A stretch of DNA of 7,388 nucleotides. Source: Candidatus Nomurabacteria bacterium. Lineage in GTDB: Bacteria > Patescibacteriota > Minisyncoccia > Phycocordibacterales > UBA1006. The stretch spans positions 1 to 7,388 of the forward strand of contig CALRGS010000031.1 of the NCBI GenBank assembly GCA_943357975.1, written 5' to 3'. Below the pieces are notes generated by a model. That model was not told where the DNA came from. It saw nothing but the letters and a program-made list of their open reading frames with translations, and did no database searches. A program made the position numbers and the translations under genes. Within the stretch, counting starts at the first letter, position 1. Every line of letters begins with the position of its first letter. Below, one piece after another: positions 4,933 through 7,388 of the stretch.

Positions 4933-5388
4933 CTAACTCTTCATAACTGCAAAGTAGTACTTTCTACTCCGAAAAATATCATGGAAATAATTATCAAGTA
5001 TAAATGCGTGTAGCACCTCAACCCTCAAATCATATCGCACGTCTTTTTCTAAATAAAACACACACCTTTCAGGCCCATCATCTGATAAACATCTCATACC
5101 ATCACTGTCATCTAAAGATAGCACCACTTCGTGGGTCTCTAGCATGTCAGGGTACTGTTGTACCAACCCTAATAAGTAATTACTTGGACAAGAAATGAAA
5201 CCGAGTTCCTCTATATGCCTTACAGCATTTTCTGGGCGGTCAGCGTAAAACTGAACCAACTCAATTTCTTTCTCTTCAAATAACTCTTTTCTGGGACGAA
5301 GTGAGTACAATTCAGTACGAAAGAAAGAGTGCCGAATACCTTCTAAAGTATTAACGGGCTTAACAATAAATTTACTATTAGTATTCAT
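4933..5388 (-). CDS. Protein of unknown function, 151 aa
   Basis: I cannot assign a function. The protein is acidic and soluble, with no membrane segment. It contains EIELVQFYADRPENAVRHIEELGFISC (41-67), which reads as a strand followed by a helix. LLGLVQQYPDMLETHEVVLSLDD (72-94) comes next, and then strand-like CVFYLEKDVRYDLRVEVL and an aromatic end YFHDIFRSRKYYFAVMKS. The order 'residues after a helix - LLGL..QYP - VVxLDD - aromatic C-terminus' resembles small conserved hypothetical proteins I recall from Parcubacteria, where such proteins are often called by position only. That resemblance is weak evidence. The start ATG 5388 gives the full frame but has no Shine-Dalgarno site (GATTTCGCTT before it). 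A strong promoter lies about 160 bp upstream, so this is probably the first gene of the small-gene cluster. Confidence 0.62.
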   Translation of the reverse strand: MNTNSKFIVKPVNTLEGIRHSFFRTELYSLRPRKELFEEKEIELVQFYADRPENAVRHIEELGFISCPSNYLLGLVQQYPDMLETHEVVLSLDDSDGMRCLSDDGPERCVFYLEKDVRYDLRVEVLHAFILDNYFHDIFRSRKYYFAVMKS

Positions 5389-5540
5389 AAGCGAAATCTC
5401 AGACCAGCTGAATGCCGATTTTCCTTGCCTTTACAAGGGATCTTGAAACTGAGTGATGTTTTTTGTATAAGGTTATTATGACCCACACAAGAACTCGCTT
5501 CAGACCGATTTGGCTTATGAATAAAAATCAAAGAACGTAC
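5389..5540 (-). other. Predicted ~150-nt 5' leader of the small-gene cluster
   Basis: From the predicted start near 5540 to the ATG at 5388 there is no gene. The leader RNA can form a stem of about 7 bp (arms 5434-5440 and 5421-5427, loop of 6). CTCAG at 5454-5450 and CTGAG at 5402-5398 could close a larger loop around it. No known riboswitch signature is recognised. A frame at 5385-5579 is spurious because its start codon lies inside the promoter. Confidence 0.3.
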
Positions 5541-5546
5541 TGGCAC

Positions 5547-5575
5547 ATAATAGCATATATATGTATACATGTCAA
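5547..5575 (-). promoter_or_regulatory. Near-consensus promoter of the small-gene cluster
   Basis: On the - strand a perfect TTGACA (5575-5570), a 17-bp spacer and TATTAT (5552-5547) are present. TG stands at the extended -10 position (TGC before TATTAT). Start is predicted near 5540. It is the best sigma-70-type promoter in the window and begins just beyond the rpoD terminator. Confidence 0.75.
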
Positions 5576-5580
5576 CCAAT

Positions 5581-5610
5581 CTAAAAGCCCCTATTTCTAA
5601 GGGCTTTTAG
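5581..5610 (-). terminator. Terminator after rpoD
   Basis: CTAAAAGCCC (5581-5590) and GGGCTTTTAG (5601-5610) form a perfect 10-bp stem with a 10-nt loop, 17 bp after the rpoD stop. The T's lie within the stem arm, giving a symmetric form that could act on either strand. On the - strand it closes the dnaG-rpoD unit. Confidence 0.7.
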
Positions 5611-5627
5611 AGTAAAACGATGATGTT

Positions 5628-6920
5628 TTAGTAATCCTTAAGCTTCATTACCTTCTCATTACTTCTGATCTTATCATGCACCTTCGCCTCGATTTGTCGG
5701 ATACGCTCTCGAGTTACCCCGAATTCTTTTCCTACCTCCTCGAGGGTGTGGTTAATACCATCCAAAAGCCCGTAACGCATTTCGATAATCTTCATCTCTT
5801 TTGGAGACAAATCGTTCAAGATATCCTTGAATTGATCTTGAAGAATTCTCTTTGATGCTTCACGATCCGGAGACATGATCTTATCATCCGCAACGAATTC
5901 AGAAAGTGTAGATTTATCATCATCAGAACCACCAATTGATTCCTCGAGTGACTTCGTAGACTGATTAATTTTATTAATCATATGAATCTTCTCTACTTCA
6001 ATTCCCATTTCAGTTGCAATCTCCTCTGGGAGAGGTGTTCGTCCCAAATCTTGTTCCAATCGTCGATACACTTGTTTGTATTTTGAAATAGTTTCCACCA
6101 TGTGTACCGGAATACGAATGGTTCGAGACTGATCGGCAAGCGCACGAGTAATTGATTGACGAATCCACCAGGTTGCATACGTAGAAAATTTAAATCCTTT
6201 GGTCCAGTCGAATTTTTCAACAGCCTTGTACAACCCAATGTTTCCTTCTTGAATAAGGTCAAGCAATGTGAGGTCCGCAGATCGAGTCGCATACTTCTTA
6301 GCAATAGAAACTACGAGACGCAGGTTCGCTTGAGCCAATAGGTTGCGTGCCTCTTCATCCCCTGCTGCAATTTTCTGCGCAAGGTCACGCTCCTCAGCCG
6401 CGCGAATCAACGGATACTTTCCAATTTCCTTGAGGTACATCTGCACTGAATCATTTGATGAACTGGTTCGATCATACCGACGACCGGCAAGTTCAGCATC
6501 AGGCTCTGGGTCTCCTGAAAGGAGTCCTCCTGTTTCAATCACATCAATACCAGCCATACTAAATTTCCCATAGAGATCATCGAGGAACATCACATCTTCT
6601 TCAATATCGGGAAATGCCTTGAGGAGTTCATCGTACGTCAAAAATCTTCGCTTCTTACCTTTATCGATCAGCATTTTTACCCGCTCTTCGATTTGTTCTT
6701 TGGTAAGCCCTTTTGCGGGTAACAAAACTTTCGTAGATTTTTTTACTGCTTTTTTAGGCGCCTTTTTTGAGACCTGCTTCTTCTTTTTAGGAGTTGGAGC
6801 TGGTTTCTTCTTTTTAGGCGCAACTTTTTTCACCACCTTTTTCACTGGCTTCTTAACCAGTTTTTTGGTTGGTTTCTGAGTAACCTTTTTCTTGATGTTT
6901 GTTTTTTTCTTGATAGCCAT
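5628..6920 (-). CDS. rpoD: Primary RNA polymerase sigma factor (sigma-70)
   Basis: The 430-aa protein directs RNA polymerase to housekeeping promoters. Residues 1-64 are a lysine-rich tail in which nearly half the residues are lysine, with KKPVKK- and PKKKK-type repeats. Residues 70-135 match region 1.1 (LTKEQIEERVKMLIDKGKKRRFLTYDELLKAFPD). Region 1.2 begins at DSVQMYLKEIGKYPLI (157-172). Region 2 spans about 196-270, with DLIQEGNIGLYKAVEKFD (221-238) for core binding and FSTYATWWIRQSITRAL (245-261) for -10 recognition and melting. Region 3 spans about 271-345, and region 4 ends with the helix-turn-helix TLEEVGKEFGVTRERIRQIE (392-411) that reads the -35 box. The intact regions 2 and 4 agree with the TTGACA/TATAAT-type promoters seen in the window. 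It begins 6 nt after the upstream stop codon, without a Shine-Dalgarno site, so it is probably coupled to that gene. Confidence 0.96.
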   Translation of the reverse strand: MAIKKKTNIKKKVTQKPTKKLVKKPVKKVVKKVAPKKKKPAPTPKKKKQVSKKAPKKAVKKSTKVLLPAKGLTKEQIEERVKMLIDKGKKRRFLTYDELLKAFPDIEEDVMFLDDLYGKFSMAGIDVIETGGLLSGDPEPDAELAGRRYDRTSSSNDSVQMYLKEIGKYPLIRAAEERDLAQKIAAGDEEARNLLAQANLRLVVSIAKKYATRSADLTLLDLIQEGNIGLYKAVEKFDWTKGFKFSTYATWWIRQSITRALADQSRTIRIPVHMVETISKYKQVYRRLEQDLGRTPLPEEIATEMGIEVEKIHMINKINQSTKSLEESIGGSDDDKSTLSEFVADDKIMSPDREASKRILQDQFKDILNDLSPKEMKIIEMRYGLLDGINHTLEEVGKEFGVTRERIRQIEAKVHDKIRSNEKVMKLKDY

Positions 6921-6926
6921 AGTAAT

Positions 6927-7388
6927 TTAGTGATTATGGAGGTCGTGGATAAGTGCGTGTTTGCGCGTGAGAAGCTCGTGGACTTTTTGGAGGACCCGCC
7001 CGTTAGAGGGGTCATGCACGAGTTCCCTATCAAGTTGTTGTTTCTCTTCCTCGATCATAGTCATTTCGTAGCGAATAAGTAAGTCGTGTAATGTTCGTTC
7101 ATACATCGGCAGTGCATCAGGAAGTGTCCCTAATAACTGCTCTGTTTGAAAAATATACTGTGCCTTCATGTCTTCTGGAATTCCTGTGATCTTTTCGGTA
7201 AACTTTTCATGATTTTGTTTCAAGGCAAGGAGTATTCCCATAATACGCTCTACAAGGTAAACCTTTGGATCTACTTGTGGTACCTGTCCGACATCTCCCT
7301 CTTTTAGGGGGAGTGCCTCGCGCAGCGGGCGTGGGAGTATTGGATTGTTTTTCAAGTATTTCTCAAATTCTTTTCGAATAGGATCTAC
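6927..7388 (-). CDS. dnaG: Probable DNA primase, C-terminal part (5' end outside window)
   Basis: The frame is open to the window edge and gives 153 residues ending RKHALIHDLHNH, stop TAA at 6929-6927. It is helical and charged. YLVERIMGILLALKQNHEKF resembles the start of the C-terminal helicase-interacting domain of DnaG, where families show a 'E..llgllL..p' pattern. The helix RYEMTMIEEEKQQLDREL followed by VLQKVHELLTRKHAL resembles the closing helices of primases. The catalytic TOPRIM and zinc-binding parts would lie outside the window, so the call depends heavily on position directly before rpoD, the usual dnaG-rpoD order. An unrelated helical protein in the same place cannot be excluded. 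Confidence 0.68.
   Translation of the reverse strand, partial: VDPIRKEFEKYLKNNPILPRPLREALPLKEGDVGQVPQVDPKVYLVERIMGILLALKQNHEKFTEKITGIPEDMKAQYIFQTEQLLGTLPDALPMYERTLHDLLIRYEMTMIEEEKQQLDRELVHDPSNGRVLQKVHELLTRKHALIHDLHNH

Noticed and set aside
5385..5579. 64-aa frame before the gene at 4933-5388
   Set aside because: Its start codon (TTG) overlaps the -35 box, so it would not be within the transcript.
6619..6879. 86-aa phenylalanine-rich frame opposite rpoD
   Set aside because: The phenylalanine runs are only the complement of the lysine codons of the RpoD tail.
1..7388. CRISPR array, insertion sequence or prophage
   Set aside because: No regularly spaced repeats, transposase, integrase or phage structural genes are visible.

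Overview
The window looks like part of a small-genome bacterium of the Patescibacteria (Candidate Phyla Radiation), most likely a Parcubacteria-type lineage. This is an inference, not a measured placement. It rests on an unusually short EF-Ts (150 aa), a primary sigma factor with a very lysine-rich N-terminus, a lone MazF/PemK-like protein of the kind common in these genomes, small proteins I cannot assign, tight gene packing, and the lack of a Shine-Dalgarno site before any annotated start. Base composition is moderately low in GC throughout.

Layout. (1) 1-1095, + strand: the end of rpsB, then tsf, then a small membrane protein, probably one transcription unit. (2) 1120-1291: a hairpin, a complete tRNA-Thr(UGU) with encoded CCA, and a 25-bp terminator stem that begins at the last base of the tRNA. 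(3) 1262-3263, - strand: a processive family-2 glycosyltransferase followed by a membrane-anchored thioredoxin-like protein, whose last codons lie inside the tRNA terminator. (4) 3264-3394: a compact intergenic region with two overlapping divergent promoters. The - strand promoter drives the glycosyltransferase. The + strand promoter drives an apparent ~74-nt RNA made of three tetraloop hairpins, the last being an intrinsic terminator that overlaps the end of the next gene. (5) 3364-5388, - strand: a MazF/PemK-like toxin gene without a visible antitoxin, then three small genes of unknown function. Two of the gaps between the unknown genes carry copies of the same 64-bp element (hairpin plus AT-rich conserved core), exactly 492 bp apart. 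A near-consensus promoter at 5547-5575 precedes this block. (6) 5581-7388, - strand: terminator, rpoD, and the 3' part of a gene that is probably dnaG, the usual primase-sigma pair of the macromolecular synthesis operon.

The two ends are conserved information-processing genes (ribosome, elongation factor, tRNA, sigma, primase). The middle is accessory: one envelope module (glycosyltransferase plus thioredoxin-like protein) and a cluster of small genes led by the toxin. The items most worth following up are the candidate small RNA at 3320-3393 and its relation to the antitoxin-less MazF gene, and the duplicated 64-bp intergenic element.
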